64,000 bases of DNA from an uncultured candidate division WPS-2 bacterium (GTDB lineage: Bacteria; Vulcanimicrobiota; Vulcanimicrobiia; Vulcanimicrobiales; Vulcanimicrobiaceae): contig CALEYW010000082.1 of the NCBI GenBank assembly GCA_937927945.1, positions 62,001-126,000 of the forward strand, in the 5' to 3' direction. A model generated the notes under the pieces. That model saw only the letters and a program-made list of their open reading frames with translations. It was not told the DNA's origin and did not search any database. The position numbers and the translations under genes are program-made. Of the stretch, positions 8,026 to 16,356 are shown piece after piece. Numbering within the stretch: the stretch's first letter is position 1; each line of letters starts with the position of its first letter.

Positions 8026-9360
8026 ATGGCAGACCTCGAACGAGCGCCGGCGCTTGCCGCAAGACCGCGGCGGCCGACGATGTGGCGCACGCTGGTGATG
8101 TTCTTCTCGATCATCGGCCCGGGGATCATCACGGCGAACGCCGACAACGACGTCGGCGGGATCACGACGTACTCGATCGCCGGCGCGCAGTTCGGCTACT
8201 CGATGCTGTGGCTGCTGATCCCGGTCACGGTCGCGCTCATCGTCACGCAGGAGATGTGCGCGCGGATGGGGGCGGTCACCGGCAAGGGCCTCGCCGATCT
8301 CATCCGCGAGAACTTCGGCGTCAAGGTCACCGCGATCGTGCTCCTGCTCTTCGTACTGGGCGATCTGGGCAACACGGCCGCCGAGTTCGCCGGCGTCGCG
8401 TACGCCGCGCCGGTGTTCCAGACGTACTTGCCATTGCTCAGCAAAGTCATATTGGTCCCGCTCGCGGCGGTGTTCGTCTTCGTGATGGTGACGCGCGGGA
8501 ATTACCGCGTCGTCGAGAAGGTCTTCTTCGTCTTCTGCTTCGTCTACCTCACCTACGTCGTGAGCGGCTTCCTCGTGCACCCGCCGTGGGGCGAGATCGC
8601 CAAAGCGACCTTGATCCCCCACTTCAAGCCGACGCAAGCGTACCTGTTGACCGCGATCGGCGTCATCGGGACGACGATCTCGCCATGGATGCAGTTTTAC
8701 ATCCAATCCGCCGTCGTCGAAAAGGGGGTGCGGATCAAAGACTATCCGTTCTCACGCATCGACGTCATCACGGGCGCCCTGTTCACCGACTTCGTCGCGT
8801 ACTTCATCGTGATCGCGTGCGCGGCGACGATCTTCGTCGCGAACCAGCACCTCGCGCCCGGCCAGAAGCCGCTGGACGTCCAGAACGCCGGCGACGTCGC
8901 CGTCGCGCTCGTCCCGCTGGCCGGCAAGTATGCCTCGCTCCTCTTCGCGCTCGGCCTGCTCAACGCGGCGATCTTCACCGCGTCGATTCTCCCGCTTTCG
9001 ACCGCGTACTACGTCTGCGAGGCGTTCGGGTTCGAGTCGGGCGTCGAGAACAGCTTCCGGCAAGCGCCGATCTTCTACTCATTCTACGGCGGGATGATCG
9101 CCCTGGGCGCGGGGTTCGTCCTCATCCCCAACGCTCCGCTGGTCGGCGTGATCTTCTACTCGCAGGTCCTCAACGGTGCGCTGCTCCCGGTCGTTCTCGT
9201 GCTCATGCTGCTCTTGATCAATCGTCCGCGCCTCATGGGCAAGTACACGAACAACCTCGCCTTCAACGTCATCGCCTGGGCGACGGTCATCGTCGTCGGC
9301 CTGCTGACCATCGTCTCGACGGTGCAGACCGTGCTCAGCGGCAACGGCACGGGCGGCTAG
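8026..9360 (+). CDS. NRAMP-family transporter, probable Mg2+ importer (NRMT-like)
   Basis: The product is 444 residues with about 11 membrane helices of the LeuT-fold NRAMP/SLC11 family, which normally imports Mn2+ or Fe2+ with protons. The first-helix motif reads GPGIITANADNDVGG (31-45) in place of the canonical DPGN. The sixth-helix motif reads GTTISPW (215-221), so the metal-coordinating methionine of the usual MPH is missing. Loss of that soft ligand is the mark of the NRAMP-related Mg2+ transporters described for Eggerthella lenta. The gene starts 1 nt after the MgtE-like sensor stop and lies under the same M-box, both of which point to Mg2+. NRAMP membership is firm; the Mg2+ specificity is inferred. 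Confidence 0.87.
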   Translation: MADLERAPALAARPRRPTMWRTLVMFFSIIGPGIITANADNDVGGITTYSIAGAQFGYSMLWLLIPVTVALIVTQEMCARMGAVTGKGLADLIRENFGVKVTAIVLLLFVLGDLGNTAAEFAGVAYAAPVFQTYLPLLSKVILVPLAAVFVFVMVTRGNYRVVEKVFFVFCFVYLTYVVSGFLVHPPWGEIAKATLIPHFKPTQAYLLTAIGVIGTTISPWMQFYIQSAVVEKGVRIKDYPFSRIDVITGALFTDFVAYFIVIACAATIFVANQHLAPGQKPLDVQNAGDVAVALVPLAGKYASLLFALGLLNAAIFTASILPLSTAYYVCEAFGFESGVENSFRQAPIFYSFYGGMIALGAGFVLIPNAPLVGVIFYSQVLNGALLPVVLVLMLLLINRPRLMGKYTNNLAFNVIAWATVIVVGLLTIVSTVQTVLSGNGTGG

Positions 9361-9382
9361 GCCTCAGCGGCCGGCAAGCCGG

Positions 9383-9712
9383 TCAGCCGCCGCCCTTGAC
9401 GGCCTGCATGCCGACCGAGAAGCCGATCAGGAGCAGGATCGACGAGACCACCGCGACGACGAGCGCGATCCGCTGCCGGTCGGGCCGCCGGGCGAGGGCG
9501 TTTGCGACCATGTAGCCGGCCCAGCCGAGGATGGCCAAGGCGTAGTGCAGCGACGGCGCCCTCAGGTGCTGCACGACCAGGATGATGCCGATCACGATCT
9601 GCAGCGTCACGACATATAGCGCAACGCGGCGCTCCGGACGCCGCCAAATGGCCAACACGGCGAAGGCGACCACGGCGAAGCCGACAGAGTAATGAAGCGT
9701 GAGGAGCGTCAT
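9383..9712 (-). CDS. Small integral membrane protein, about four helices
   Basis: The product is 109 residues starting at the ATG at 9712. Hydrophobic segments are evenly spaced: LHYSVGFAVVAFAVLAIW, VALYVVTLQIVIGIILVV, YALAILGWAGYMVANAL and IALVVAVVSSILLLIGF, with short charged loops (RRPERR, RRPDRQR). The layout resembles small heme- or quinone-linked membrane anchors, but no binding residues stand out and no family was recognised. It converges with the NRAMP gene and diverges from the PucR-type regulator, sharing a 62-bp promoter region with it. Confidence 0.6.
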   Translation of the reverse strand: MTLLTLHYSVGFAVVAFAVLAIWRRPERRVALYVVTLQIVIGIILVVQHLRAPSLHYALAILGWAGYMVANALARRPDRQRIALVVAVVSSILLLIGFSVGMQAVKGGG

Positions 9713-9774
9713 GCGGCCATCGTTCGCCGCAGGCAGAGGCCGCTCCGTCGCTGGCACGGAACGAACTGCGCGAC

Positions 9775-11010
9775 GTGCACGACGAGAAAGTAGTCCCGTC
9801 GCGGCGCCTCCGCCGCGACAACCCCGAGGCGCTGCTCTCCTACGCCGAGGCCTTGGCCCGCGTAGCGGCGGGCGGCGGCGGACCGCAGGCCCTGGCCTCG
9901 CACCTGGCCACCGCCATCGATGCCGCGGTGCTGGTCGAGGACACGCAGTGGCGCCACCTCGCGGTTGCCGGTACGGGCGAACGCGCGATCCCGCCCTCGG
10001 TGCGGGACCTGCTTCCGAAGGATGCGAGCGCCGACGAAGGCGTGGCGCTCGCGCCGCCGGCCGACCCGCGCGCGCGGGCCTACCCGGTGCGTGCGGGCGA
10101 AGCGCGGCTCGGCTGGATCTCCGTCTTTCCGATCGGCACGCGCTCGACCGACGAGCAAGCCGGCCTCGTGCGGCTCACCGCGGCCCAGATCGCCGTGGAA
10201 CTCTCTCGCGAAGCGGGCGGCGGTCGCGGCCGGCGGCGCGGGTTCTGGGACCGGCTGCTGGCACGGGCGTACGAGGATCCGCTCGAGGCGCGTGAGGACG
10301 CGCAGGCCCGCGGGATCTCACTCGCGCTCGGCTACGTCGCGGTGGCGATCGAAGGCGAGGGCCTCGACGAGGCGATCGCCGCGCAGAAGAATGCCGAGAT
10401 CCGGCGCGTCTGCCTCGACACGCTCGGAACACGCACCGGCGAGGTAATCGTCATCGAACGCGGCGGGGGCTACTTCTTCCTCGTCCCGGCGCCGCTGGAG
10501 GTCGATGCCGCCAACGCGCGCACCGCAGCGACGCTGATCCCGCGCGGCGTCACGCGCGCCGGCCTCGACGTGAAGGTCGTCGGCGGCGTCGGCCGGCATG
10601 CCGAGATGATCGGCGTCGCGCAAAGCGTCGACGAAGCGCGCGAAGCGATGATCATCGCGCGGCGCATGTTCGGCGGCGGCCGCGTGATGCCGTACGACGA
10701 TCTGGGCGTGTACCCGCTGCTGCACCGCACCGGCGCGACGCGCGAGGACTGGCGGGCGTTCGCGACGCGCGTCCTCGACCCGCTGCGCGCCTACGACGAC
10801 AAACATCAGACGGAACTCGTCCGCACGCTCAAGCTCTTCTTCGACGTCGGACAGAACATCAAGGAAGCGGCGGCGCGTTTGAACGTGCATCGTCACACGG
10901 TCTTCTACCGGCTCCGTCAGATCGGCGAGATCGGCCGGCTGGACCTCGATTCGCCGCACGATCAGCTCACCGTACGTGCCGCCCTCGCGGTCGACGCACT
11001 CGATGCCTAG
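9775..11010 (+). CDS. PucR/CdaR-family transcriptional regulator
   Basis: The product is 411 residues. The C-terminus carries the PucR-type helix-turn-helix: TLKLFFDVGQNIKEAAARLN then VHRHTVFYRLRQIGEIG (about 350-390). The middle region has the alpha/beta (GGDEF-like) fold typical of CdaR proteins (VGRHAEMIGVAQSVDEARE). The N-terminal ~150 residues look like a degenerate GAF-type sensory domain. Such regulators activate nearby catabolic genes in response to small metabolites. The glutamine-synthetase-like gene begins 9 bp downstream and is the likely target. The start is a GTG at 9775; no strong ribosome-binding site precedes it. Confidence 0.85.
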   Translation: MHDEKVVPSRRLRRDNPEALLSYAEALARVAAGGGGPQALASHLATAIDAAVLVEDTQWRHLAVAGTGERAIPPSVRDLLPKDASADEGVALAPPADPRARAYPVRAGEARLGWISVFPIGTRSTDEQAGLVRLTAAQIAVELSREAGGGRGRRRGFWDRLLARAYEDPLEAREDAQARGISLALGYVAVAIEGEGLDEAIAAQKNAEIRRVCLDTLGTRTGEVIVIERGGGYFFLVPAPLEVDAANARTAATLIPRGVTRAGLDVKVVGGVGRHAEMIGVAQSVDEAREAMIIARRMFGGGRVMPYDDLGVYPLLHRTGATREDWRAFATRVLDPLRAYDDKHQTELVRTLKLFFDVGQNIKEAAARLNVHRHTVFYRLRQIGEIGRLDLDSPHDQLTVRAALAVDALDA

Positions 11011-11019
11011 GATATTGGA

Positions 11020-12333
11020 TTGCTGACGACCGTGAAAGACGCAGCGGCGGTTCGCCGATCGGTTCTTGCGACCGCCAAGGAGCGCGGCGTGCGCTGGGTG
11101 CGGCTCGCCTTCGTCGACGTGCTCGGCATCCAAAAGAGCGTGTCGATACCGGCCAACGAACTCGAGGACGCCTTCGACGGCAAGGTCACCTTCGACGGAG
11201 GCTCCATCGACGGGTTCGTGCGCGGCGAAGAAGTCGACATGGTGCTGCGCCCCGATCCGGCGACGTTCATCGTGCTGCCGTGGACCGAGGACGGCCAGGT
11301 CGAGGCGCGCATCCTGTGCGACATTCAGATGCCCGACGGCACGCCGTTCGAAGGCTGCGCGCGCACGACGCTCAAGCGGGTGCTCGAAGACGCCGGCGAC
11401 GTCGTACAGCGCGTGCAGGCGGCGCTGGAAGTCGAGTATTACCTCTTCGAGCTCGATCCCGACGGATCACCGACGACGCGCACGACCGACGCCGGCTCGT
11501 ACTTCGACTTTTCGGCGAGTGACCGCGGCCAGGAAGCGCGGCTCGCGACGAGCCTCGCATTGGAATCGATGGGCGTGCCGATCTCGAGCGCCCACCACGA
11601 GCACGGCGCCGGACAGCACGAGCTCGACCTGGCGGCGGGCGGCGTGCTCACGATGGCCGACCGCCTGCTGACCGTACGCGGCGTCGTGCGGCGCATCGCC
11701 CAGCGGCACGGGCTGCACGCCACCTTCATGCCGAAACCCCTCGAGGACTCGGCGGGGAGCGGCCTGCACATCTACTTCGCGCTCGGCGACGTCGACGAAG
11801 CGGTGCGCCTCCATGCGATCTCGGGGCTGCTCGATCACGCTCCGGGATTCACCGCGATCTGCAACCCGACGGTGAACTCGTACAAGCGCCTCGTCGCCGC
11901 GTGGGACGCCCCGGTCTACACCGTGTGGTCGCATCGCAGCGCGAACGCGCTCGTGCGCGTCCCGCCCGCGTTCGGCAACGAGCCCCCGCTGGTCGAAGTG
12001 CGCAGCCCCGACGCGTCGTGCAATCCGTACCTCGCGATGGCGGTGCTCGTCGAAGCGCTGGCCGAGGGGATTCGCGCGCGCAGCCTGCCCGGCGATCCGT
12101 TCACGGGTTCGACCTACGACCTCTCGGAACGCTTCCGCACCGACCACGGCATCCGGATGCTGCCGCGTTCGCTGCGCCAGGCGATCGCGGCGCTCGATGA
12201 AGATCTCGTCGTGCGCGGCGCGCTCGGCGACCACATCTACCACGCCTTCCGCGACGCGAAGCTCGCCGAGTACGAGCGCTACCGCAAAGCCGTCCACCCC
12301 TGGGAGCGCGAAGCCTACTTGCGCGTGTTCTGA
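11020..12333 (+). CDS. Glutamine synthetase family gamma-glutamyl ligase
   Basis: The product is 437 residues with the complete GS catalytic core: FDGGSIDGF at the N-terminal beta-grasp, the metal glutamates in ALEVEYYLFELD and HHEHGAGQHELDL, the ATP region FMPKPLEDSAGSGLHIYF, and the substrate region NPTVNSYKRLV. The signature VEVRSPDASCNPYLAM follows. No adenylylation-type tyrosine loop was recognised. The enzyme may be ordinary GS or a GS-like ligase that glutamylates amines (polyamine or ethanolamine type). The adjacent PucR regulator and the nearby decarboxylase and RidA genes favour an amine-linked role, which is inference. The start is a TTG at 11020 with AGGA 7 nt upstream; a GTG at 11032 is the alternative. 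Confidence 0.85.
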   Translation: MLTTVKDAAAVRRSVLATAKERGVRWVRLAFVDVLGIQKSVSIPANELEDAFDGKVTFDGGSIDGFVRGEEVDMVLRPDPATFIVLPWTEDGQVEARILCDIQMPDGTPFEGCARTTLKRVLEDAGDVVQRVQAALEVEYYLFELDPDGSPTTRTTDAGSYFDFSASDRGQEARLATSLALESMGVPISSAHHEHGAGQHELDLAAGGVLTMADRLLTVRGVVRRIAQRHGLHATFMPKPLEDSAGSGLHIYFALGDVDEAVRLHAISGLLDHAPGFTAICNPTVNSYKRLVAAWDAPVYTVWSHRSANALVRVPPAFGNEPPLVEVRSPDASCNPYLAMAVLVEALAEGIRARSLPGDPFTGSTYDLSERFRTDHGIRMLPRSLRQAIAALDEDLVVRGALGDHIYHAFRDAKLAEYERYRKAVHPWEREAYLRVF

Positions 12334-12350
12334 TCCGTTTGTTTGTGGCG

Positions 12351-12371
12351 TGGGGTGCGGGGCGCGGACGT
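12351..12371. repeat. Dispersed 21-bp repeat, copy 1
   Basis: This G-rich 21-mer (TGGGGTGCGGGGCG followed by CGGACGT) matches 20 of 21 bases at 58906-58926. Both copies lie within 20 bp downstream of a plus-strand stop codon. Confidence 0.55.
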
Positions 12372-12480
12372 CGCAGGCGACCCCGTGCGCGACGATCGTG
12401 GCTAAAGAGTGCGTGTAAAAGAAGCAAACTCCAGAGTTGCCGCACGCGAGGCGCGCGTGACGCGCGTGCGAACGCATTCG

Positions 12481-12541
12481 AATGACAGGCTCGAGAAGCT
12501 CGGAATGGCAGGCTCGAAAGGCGCTCGCAATGAGAGGCTCG
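12481..12541. repeat. Three degenerate tandem copies of an AATGACAGGCTCG motif
   Basis: Copies start at 12481 (AATGACAGGCTCGA), 12504 (AATGGCAGGCTCGA) and 12529 (AATGAGAGGCTCG), about 24 bp apart. The same words, including GCTCGCAATGA, recur in the spacer at 54.6 kb. They fill the gap between two convergent genes and look like decayed members of a dispersed palindromic repeat family. Confidence 0.5.
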
Positions 12542-12545
12542 TCGC

Positions 12546-13016
12546 TCAGAGCCGGCGGCGCATGAAGATCGTGGCAAGCGGGTTGTCGTTGTAGCGGTCG
12601 ATGCGCTCGTAGCCGCGGCGTTCGTAGAGCGCAATGGCGGCGGCGAACGTCTCGTGCGTGTCCAGGTACAGTGTGTCGAATCCTTCCTCGCGCGCGGAGT
12701 CCTCGACGACGTTCATCAGCGCGTCCGCAAGTCCGGCGCCGCGATGCGTCGGGCGAACGTACAAGCGCCGGACCTCGCCGGCGCGCGGCACGTCGGCGCG
12801 CGGGCGGAACGCGACGCAGCCCACGACGTCGCTGCCCTCCTCGGCGATCCAGAAGCGCGCGGGCTCTTCGAGATTCGTGCGGAACGTCGCGGCGTCGTCG
12901 AAGACGATGATCTCCGAGCTGCGGAAGTACTCGCTCGCGATCGCCCAGGCCGCCGCTTCATCGCCTGCGCCGGCGCGGCGCACGACGGCCCTCGGTTCGT
13001 ACCGGGTCACCGGCAC
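12546..13016 (-). CDS. GNAT-family N-acetyltransferase
   Basis: The product is 156 residues with the GNAT fold. The central beta4/alpha3 acetyl-CoA loop appears as EVRRLYVRPTHRGAGLADAL, and the C-terminal signature as LYLDTHETFAAAIALYERRG followed by YERIDRYNDNP. Substrate is unknown. The frame opens with a GTG at 13016, overlapping the end of the preceding VOC gene; a second in-frame GTG at 13010 makes a GTGA junction with that gene's stop and may be the true start. It is the last gene of a three-gene unit (decarboxylase, VOC protein, acetyltransferase). Confidence 0.85.
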   Translation of the reverse strand: MPVTRYEPRAVVRRAGAGDEAAAWAIASEYFRSSEIIVFDDAATFRTNLEEPARFWIAEEGSDVVGCVAFRPRADVPRAGEVRRLYVRPTHRGAGLADALMNVVEDSAREEGFDTLYLDTHETFAAAIALYERRGYERIDRYNDNPLATIFMRRRL

Positions 13017-13381
13017 ACCACCTCGAGGCGGTTACCGTCCGGGTCTTCGAAGAACGCGGCGTAGTAGTTCTCGGCGATCTCCGTGCAGAGCTCGGGCGGT
13101 TCGTAGGCGAGGGCACCGGCGCCGGCCGCGATCGCGGCGAGACGGTCGACGTCGTCGCGGGTCGGTGCTGCGAACGCGAGCCGCGTCCCGTTCGCACGGT
13201 GACTGGCCTCCGGGATCAGGGCGATCGCCTCGCGCACCCGGTGGTCCTCGAGACGAAAATACAGCATCGTGCCGTCGTCCTGCGGCCGGCCGCGAAATCC
13301 GAAGCCGCGCAAGAACGCGTCGTAGAACGGGCGCACCCGCGCAACGTTGCTGACCCGCAGGTCGACGTGGTCGAAGATCAT
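13007..13381 (-). CDS. VOC/glyoxalase-family protein
   Basis: The product is 124 residues made of two beta-alpha-beta-beta-beta modules of the vicinal oxygen chelate family. The N-terminus has FDHVDLRVSNVARVRPFYDA with a metal-type His, and the C-terminus has YYAAFFEDPDGNRLEVVC with the usual terminal metal Glu. These enzymes use a divalent metal for isomerase, dioxygenase or resistance reactions; the substrate here is unknown. The ATG at 13381 overlaps the decarboxylase stop as ATGA, so the two genes are translationally coupled. Confidence 0.85.
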   Translation of the reverse strand: MIFDHVDLRVSNVARVRPFYDAFLRGFGFRGRPQDDGTMLYFRLEDHRVREAIALIPEASHRANGTRLAFAAPTRDDVDRLAAIAAGAGALAYEPPELCTEIAENYYAAFFEDPDGNRLEVVCR

Positions 13382-14811
13382 GCCGCTCCTCGCGCGGCCT
13401 CGCGCCGCAGCACGTTCCAAGCGACTTCGACGTCGTCGCGAATGGTACGCTCGTTGCCGATCGCGATGCGCAGGACGACGCGGCCATGCAGTCGCGTCGA
13501 CGAGAGGAACACCTCGCCGCTCGCGTTGACCGCGTCGACGATCGCGGCGTTCCGCGCGTCGATCTGGAGCGGATCGAGCGCCGGGTCTGGGACGTACCGG
13601 AAGCAGACGACCGAGAGCGGGTGCGGCGCGGCGATCTCCCAACCGGGCTCGGCCTCGACCCACGTCGCGAATTCCTGCGCGAGCGCGATGTGCGCACGCA
13701 GCCGGTCCTGCATCCCGCGCACGCCGAACGAGCGCAGCACGAACCACAGTTTGAGCGCGCGAAACCGGCGGCCCAACTGCAGCCCGTAGTCCATGTAGTT
13801 GTGAACGCCGGTCTCGGGGGTCATCAGGATGTCGAGCACGAGCGCGAACGTCCGGCGCAGGAGTTCCGGATCGCGCACGTACAGCACGCTCAGATCGACC
13901 GGGACGAACATCCACTTGTGCGGGTTCACGACGATCGAGTCCGCGACGTGCGCGGGATCGAGCAGCCAGCGGAACTCGGGCAGGATCGCGGCCGGACCGC
14001 CGTACGCGGCGTCGACGTGCAGCCACACGCCGCGTTCGCGCGCTATCGCGGCGATCGCCGCGACCGGGTCGGTCGAGGTCGTCGACGTGGTGCCGACGGT
14101 GGCGACGACGCACATCGGGACGCGGCCGGCCGCGCGATCCTCGTCGATGGCCAGCGCCAGTGCGCCGGGAACCATCGCGAAGTTCTCGTCGACCGGGATC
14201 TTCACCACGTTGTCGCGCCCGATGCCGAGCGCAATCGCGCCCTTCTCGATGTGCGAATGGGTCTGCTCGGTGATGTAGACCCGCAGCGGCGGCAGATCGG
14301 CGCGTCCGGCCATCCCGCGCGCGCGAATGTCCAGGCCGAGCGACTCGCGCGCCGCCGCGAGCGCCGTGAAGCCGGCGATCGAGGCGGTGTCGTAGACGAT
14401 CCCGTGAAACGCCGGCGGCAGACCCAGCATCTGCCGCAACCAGCCGAGCGTCACGTCCTCGAGCTCGGTCGCCGCGGGCGACGTGCGCCACAGCATCGCG
14501 TTCACGTCGAGCGCGGCGGCAAGTGTCTCCGCCAGGACCGCGACGCGCGCCGCGCTGATCGCGAAGTAGGCGAAGAACCGCGGATGGTTCCAATGCGTGA
14601 TCCCCGGGATGACGTGGCGCTCGAAGTCGGCGAAGATCGCCTCGAAGGCTTCGCCCTCGAGCGGCGCTTCGGCCGGCAGCGCGCGTACGAGGTCGCCAGG
14701 CTTGACCTGGGAGAGGACCGGATAGCGCCGGGTGTTGGTGTAGTAATCGTCGACCCAGGCGGTCACTCGGTCGAACGCCGCGCGAAAGTCGGTGTCCTGG
14801 TCGGTCAGCAT
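13378..14811 (-). CDS. PLP-dependent amino acid decarboxylase (aromatic-L-amino-acid decarboxylase type)
   Basis: The product is 477 residues, a group II pyridoxal-phosphate decarboxylase. The N-terminal signature THWNHPRFFAYF (about 72-83) and the cofactor-stacking region QTHSHIEKGAIALG (183-196) are present. So are the pyridine-binding Asp in HVDAAYGG (Asp268) and the Schiff-base lysine in NPHKWMF (Lys299). Relatives decarboxylate aromatic amino acids such as tryptophan, tyrosine, phenylalanine or DOPA to amines; the exact substrate cannot be read from sequence. It heads an operon with a VOC protein and an acetyltransferase, which could modify the amine produced (inference). Confidence 0.9.
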   Translation of the reverse strand: MLTDQDTDFRAAFDRVTAWVDDYYTNTRRYPVLSQVKPGDLVRALPAEAPLEGEAFEAIFADFERHVIPGITHWNHPRFFAYFAISAARVAVLAETLAAALDVNAMLWRTSPAATELEDVTLGWLRQMLGLPPAFHGIVYDTASIAGFTALAAARESLGLDIRARGMAGRADLPPLRVYITEQTHSHIEKGAIALGIGRDNVVKIPVDENFAMVPGALALAIDEDRAAGRVPMCVVATVGTTSTTSTDPVAAIAAIARERGVWLHVDAAYGGPAAILPEFRWLLDPAHVADSIVVNPHKWMFVPVDLSVLYVRDPELLRRTFALVLDILMTPETGVHNYMDYGLQLGRRFRALKLWFVLRSFGVRGMQDRLRAHIALAQEFATWVEAEPGWEIAAPHPLSVVCFRYVPDPALDPLQIDARNAAIVDAVNASGEVFLSSTRLHGRVVLRIAIGNERTIRDDVEVAWNVLRREAARGAA

Positions 14812-14912
14812 GGGGCAACGGGCAAAATCGGCACGATATCGGCAATTTGGTCGAGCGGGGCGGCCGTTCCCGGTCCGCGAATTCCTCAGCCTCTCATCTC
14901 CTTGGAGCGCGC

Positions 14913-15962
14913 ATGAAATACCGGACCTTTCCGAACAGCGACGTCACGGTCAGCGAGGTCGGTTTCGGCCTCTGGACCACCGCGACCGGATGGTGGGGCG
15001 AGAAGTCCGACGACGATGCGGTGACGCTGCTGCACGAGGCGCTCGACCTCGGCATCACGACCTTCGACGCGGCCGACACGTACGGCGACGGGCGCAGCGA
15101 GCTGCAGCTCGCGCAAGCCTTCGCGAACCGGCGCGAGCAGGTCGTCTACGCGACGAAGTTCGGCTACGACTGGGAGAACCAATCGGCGGAACGCAAGGGA
15201 CAGAACGAGATCGAGCAAGACTTCTCGCCGGCGCACGTGCGCCGCGCGCTCGAAGGTTCGCTGCGGCGCCTGCAGACCGACTACATCGACGTGTGGCAGA
15301 TGCACAACGCGCGTATGGAACAGGTCGAGGACGGTGCGCTCCAGGCGCTGCTCGAGGAGTTCCGCGCCGAGGGCAAGATCCGGACGTGGGGGATTGCGCT
15401 GGGGCCGGCGATCGGGTGGCTGTGGGAAGGCATCGAAGGCGCGCGCCGCAAGGTGCCGATGGTCCAGATGATCTGGAACATGCTCGAACCGTATCCCGGC
15501 AACGAGATGGTTGCCGCGGCGAACGAATTCGGTGCGGACACGTCGTACTTCATCCGCGTTCCGCACTCGTCCGGGATGCTCGAAGGACACTACACGAGCG
15601 ACACCGTGTTCCCGCCGACCGATCACCGTTCGCACCGTCCGCGGCAGTGGCTGATCAACGGGATCCAAAAGGTCGAGACGCTGCGCTTTCTCGAGGAGCC
15701 GGGACGCACGCTCGGTCAGGCAGCGATCCAGTGGCTGCTGGCCGAGCGGCGCGTGATGACCGTGCTGCCGAACATCTACGATCGCGATCAGCTGCGCGAG
15801 TTCGCAACCGCTCCGGACGTGCCGCGCTTGTCGGCCGACGAGTTGGCGCGCGTCGCCGACCTCGCGAAATCGAACTTCGGCGTCGGTCCGGAGGCAAATC
15901 GCTATAAGGGCACGATGACGCCCCCGCCGGGTATCGAAGCTGCGCTGACGGCCCGTTCTTGA
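14913..15962 (+). CDS. Aldo/keto reductase
   Basis: The product is 349 residues starting at the ATG at 14913 behind a GGAG 8 nt upstream. The TIM-barrel aldo/keto reductase tetrad is visible: Asp and Tyr in FDAADTYGDG, Lys in VVYATKFG, His in VWQMHN. It is an NAD(P)H-dependent carbonyl reductase of the YhdN/AKR11-12 kind; the substrate is unknown. The next gene, a RidA deaminase, starts inside its stop codon, so the pair is cotranscribed. It diverges from the PLP decarboxylase operon. Confidence 0.88.
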   Translation: MKYRTFPNSDVTVSEVGFGLWTTATGWWGEKSDDDAVTLLHEALDLGITTFDAADTYGDGRSELQLAQAFANRREQVVYATKFGYDWENQSAERKGQNEIEQDFSPAHVRRALEGSLRRLQTDYIDVWQMHNARMEQVEDGALQALLEEFRAEGKIRTWGIALGPAIGWLWEGIEGARRKVPMVQMIWNMLEPYPGNEMVAAANEFGADTSYFIRVPHSSGMLEGHYTSDTVFPPTDHRSHRPRQWLINGIQKVETLRFLEEPGRTLGQAAIQWLLAERRVMTVLPNIYDRDQLREFATAPDVPRLSADELARVADLAKSNFGVGPEANRYKGTMTPPPGIEAALTARS

Positions 15963-16348
15963 GCGCACGCGAAGCGATTCACACCGGGGGCGCGCCGGCC
16001 GCGATCGGCCCCTACCAGCAGGCCGTCGCGGCGGGTGGGTTCGTCTTCACCTCGGGCCAGATCGCGCTCGATCCGGCGAGCGGCACGCTCGAAGACGGCG
16101 ACGCGGCCGTGCAGGCGGTCCGCGTCATGGCGAACCTCGCCGCCGTCTTGGCGGCGGCCGGCCTGACGTTCGCCGACGTGGTGAAAACGACGATCTTCCT
16201 GATCGACATGAACGACTTCGCCGCCGTCAACGCGGTGTACGGCGAATCGTTCGAGGACGGTCAGACGCCGGCGCGTTCGACGGTGGCGGTCGCCGCGCTG
16301 CCGCGCGGCGCACGGGTCGAGATCGAAGCGATCGCGCTGCAGCGCTAG
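15959..16348 (+). CDS. RidA family reactive enamine/imine deaminase
   Basis: The product is 129 residues, the normal RidA length. The family pattern is clear: AIGPYQQAVAAGGFVFTSGQ, then DVVKTTIFLIDMNDFAAVN and PARSTVAVAALPRGARVEIE. The Arg of PARST is the conserved carboxylate-binding residue. RidA hydrolyses 2-aminoacrylate and related imines released by PLP enzymes. The gene starts with TTG at 15959, overlapping the aldo/keto reductase stop. The PLP decarboxylase a kilobase away gives a plausible imine source, though this link is only contextual. Confidence 0.9.
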   Translation: MSAREAIHTGGAPAAIGPYQQAVAAGGFVFTSGQIALDPASGTLEDGDAAVQAVRVMANLAAVLAAAGLTFADVVKTTIFLIDMNDFAAVNAVYGESFEDGQTPARSTVAVAALPRGARVEIEAIALQR

Positions 16349-16356
16349 GTCGCTCG

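Noticed and set aside
9371..9382. CCGGC-AA-GCCGG hairpin between convergent genes as a bidirectional terminator
   Set aside because: The stem is only 5 bp, with no T-run on either strand.
12334..12545. tRNA or small RNA gene in the gap after the glutamine-synthetase-like gene
   Set aside because: No cloverleaf or known RNA motif could be made out; the gap contains only degenerate repeats.
13007..14845. A 612-residue minus-strand frame joining decarboxylase shadow and VOC protein
   Set aside because: The first ~490 residues are the decarboxylase gene in another frame; the VOC protein starts at 13381.
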